Shown piece by piece: positions 13,290 to 14,087 of a DNA stretch of 14,087 bases (the first letter of the stretch is position 1; each line of letters opens with the position of its first letter). A program made the position numbers and the translations under genes. The notes below the pieces were generated by a model. It saw only the letters and a list, made by a program, of their open reading frames with translations, was not told the DNA's origin and ran no database searches. Source of the DNA: Chloroflexota bacterium (GTDB lineage: Bacteria > Chloroflexota > Dehalococcoidia > GIF9 > UBA5629). The stretch spans positions 1-14,087 of the forward strand of contig JAPLHL010000252.1 in assembly GCA_026389655.1 (NCBI GenBank). Direction: 5' to 3'.

Positions 13290-13817
13290 TTAGACTCCTA
13301 AATAAGCCTTCTTGACATTTTCGTCACGCATAAGATCATCTGTGCGGCCTTGCATTGAAAGTTCGCCGTTTTCCAACACATATCCATATGATGCAATCAT
13401 CAATCCCAGGCGGGCATTCTGCTCCACCAGGATGATAGTTGTGCCTTCCTGGTGTATTTCCCTGATTTTTTGTGCCAGCTGTTGGCGAATAATCGGGCTC
13501 AGACCCAAAGAAGGTTCATCAAACATGAGTATTTCCGGACATGCCATCAGGCCCCTGGCAATAGCCACCATCTGTTGTTGTCCGCCGGAAAGCGACCGGG
13601 CTTTCTCGTGGAGCTTTTCCTTCAGTATCGGAAAGAATTCCAACGACTTCTCTTTCTCTTTCCGCACCCTTCCACTGATAGCATTTATAGTTGATGACTT
13701 ACCAGCGCCATTGGATCCCAGGACGGTCACAAAATCGCCCTGACCGATTGTCATGGATAGATCCCTGACCGCTGCGATCGCCCCATATTTCACCCAGATA
13801 TTTTTGATTTTGAGCAT
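13290..13817 (-). CDS. livF: LivF-type ABC transporter ATPase with internal in-frame deletion
   Basis: The second ATPase of a branched-chain amino acid/aromatic acid-type (HAAT) importer, acting at the inner face of the membrane. Present: Walker A GSNGAGKSS (34-42), signature LSGGQQQ (76-82), Walker B ILMFDEPSLGLSP (96-108), the LivF-typical switch LVEQNAR (130-136) and the C-terminal KKAYLGV. Missing: after NAISG (45-49) the sequence goes to RVRKEKEKSLEFFPILKEK. This drops about 58 residues that normally include the GDI-type turn, the VPEGR segment (Q-loop region) and the TVxENL helix. The protein is 175 residues, against about 233 in the family, with the frame kept. Without the Q-loop region it should not couple to a permease. 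It starts 2 bases after the livG stop, with GGAGACC inside livG as the likely ribosome binding site. Confidence 0.9.
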   Translation of the reverse strand: MLKIKNIWVKYGAIAAVRDLSMTIGQGDFVTVLGSNGAGKSSTINAISGRVRKEKEKSLEFFPILKEKLHEKARSLSGGQQQMVAIARGLMACPEILMFDEPSLGLSPIIRQQLAQKIREIHQEGTTIILVEQNARLGLMIASYGYVLENGELSMQGRTDDLMRDENVKKAYLGV

Positions 13818-13819
13818 AG

Positions 13820-14087
13820 TTATATGGTCTCCACACCGAGATAGGCATCAACCACCTCGGGCTTATTCATAATCTCACGCGGATCACCATCGGCAATTTT
13901 ATTGCCAAAGTTCAGGACTACGACCCTGGTAGATAGATTCATCATCACTTTCATATTATGCTCGACCAATATTACTGATACCCCGAGGCTATTTATTTTT
14001 TTGACAATGTCAACGATAAACATAGCTTCTTCATGGTTCATACCAGTCGTAGGTTCATCCAAAATAAGAATTTTTGGATTTGCCGCC
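13820..14087 (-). CDS. livG: LivG-type ABC transporter ATPase, C-terminal part, cut by window edge
   Basis: Only the last 88 codons are visible; the reading frame continues beyond base 14087. The visible part starts at Walker B (NPKILILDEPTTGMNHEE), with DEPTTGMN typical of LivG, continues with the switch histidine in ILVEHNMKVMM, and ends PEVVDAYLGVETI. LivG and LivF form the ATPase pair of HAAT-family importers for branched-chain amino acids, and in some bacteria for aromatic or dicarboxylic acids. Here the neighbouring catabolic genes suggest an organic acid as cargo (inference). The periplasmic binding protein and permease genes (livJ, livH, livM type) should lie upstream, outside the window. 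Confidence 0.95.
   Translation of the reverse strand, partial: AANPKILILDEPTTGMNHEEAMFIVDIVKKINSLGVSVILVEHNMKVMMNLSTRVVVLNFGNKIADGDPREIMNKPEVVDAYLGVETI

Overview
The window is one co-oriented block of catabolic genes: every confident gene reads on the minus strand, from about 14087 down to 1. The families present are acyl-CoA dehydrogenase, crotonases, family III CoA-transferases, a thiolase-like protein with a DUF35 partner, an Old Yellow Enzyme-type reductase, a UroD-type corrinoid methyltransferase with its corrinoid protein, and Liv-type ABC transporter ATPases. Together they suggest an anaerobic bacterium that degrades cyclic, aromatic or isoprenoid/steroid-like acids as CoA thioesters. 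Chloroflexota (Dehalococcoidia-like), Desulfobacterota or syntrophic Firmicutes would all fit; I cannot choose from the sequence. Base composition is moderate, and most genes have strong AGGAGG-type ribosome binding sites.

Layout in transcription order. (1) 14087-13290: end of livG and a shortened livF, the ATPases of a branched-chain amino acid/aromatic acid-type importer. (2) 13289-12954: a 336-base gap with a 47-codon reading frame, a ribosome binding site with no gene behind it, and a possible gene tail. (3) 12953-8206: acyl-CoA dehydrogenase, crotonase, thiolase-like protein overlapping DUF35 by 4 bases, and an amidohydrolase of the decarboxylase type. (4) A perfect 41-base palindrome, then a Crp/Fnr-type regulator (8037-7318). 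(5) A 370-base gap that may hold a plus-strand gene fragment. (6) 6947-1: UroD-type methyltransferase with a premature TAA, corrinoid protein, second amidohydrolase, OYE-type reductase, crotonase, and two adjacent family III CoA-transferases, the last cut by the window edge.

A plausible joint role (inference): import of an organic acid, CoA activation by transfer, dehydrogenation, hydration and retro-aldol or thiolytic shortening, with flavin-dependent reduction and metal-dependent decarboxylation of ring intermediates. The UroD/corrinoid pair would remove methyl groups from methoxylated or methylated substrates.

The most striking observation is the state of the genes. Three otherwise well-conserved reading frames (OYE-type reductase, corrinoid protein, LivF) each lack an internal, in-frame stretch of about 34-58 residues that includes a hallmark motif. 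A fourth gene (UroD-type) carries one in-frame ochre stop. Either a gene cluster is decaying in an unusual frame-keeping way, or the assembly has dropped segments. Separately, several enzymes lack the canonical catalytic residue: Gly for Asp in one CoA-transferase, Gly for Cys in the thiolase-like protein, and Pro for Glu in the acyl-CoA dehydrogenase. In each case there is a known or plausible alternative chemistry. I see no tRNA, rRNA, CRISPR array, insertion sequence or integrase.
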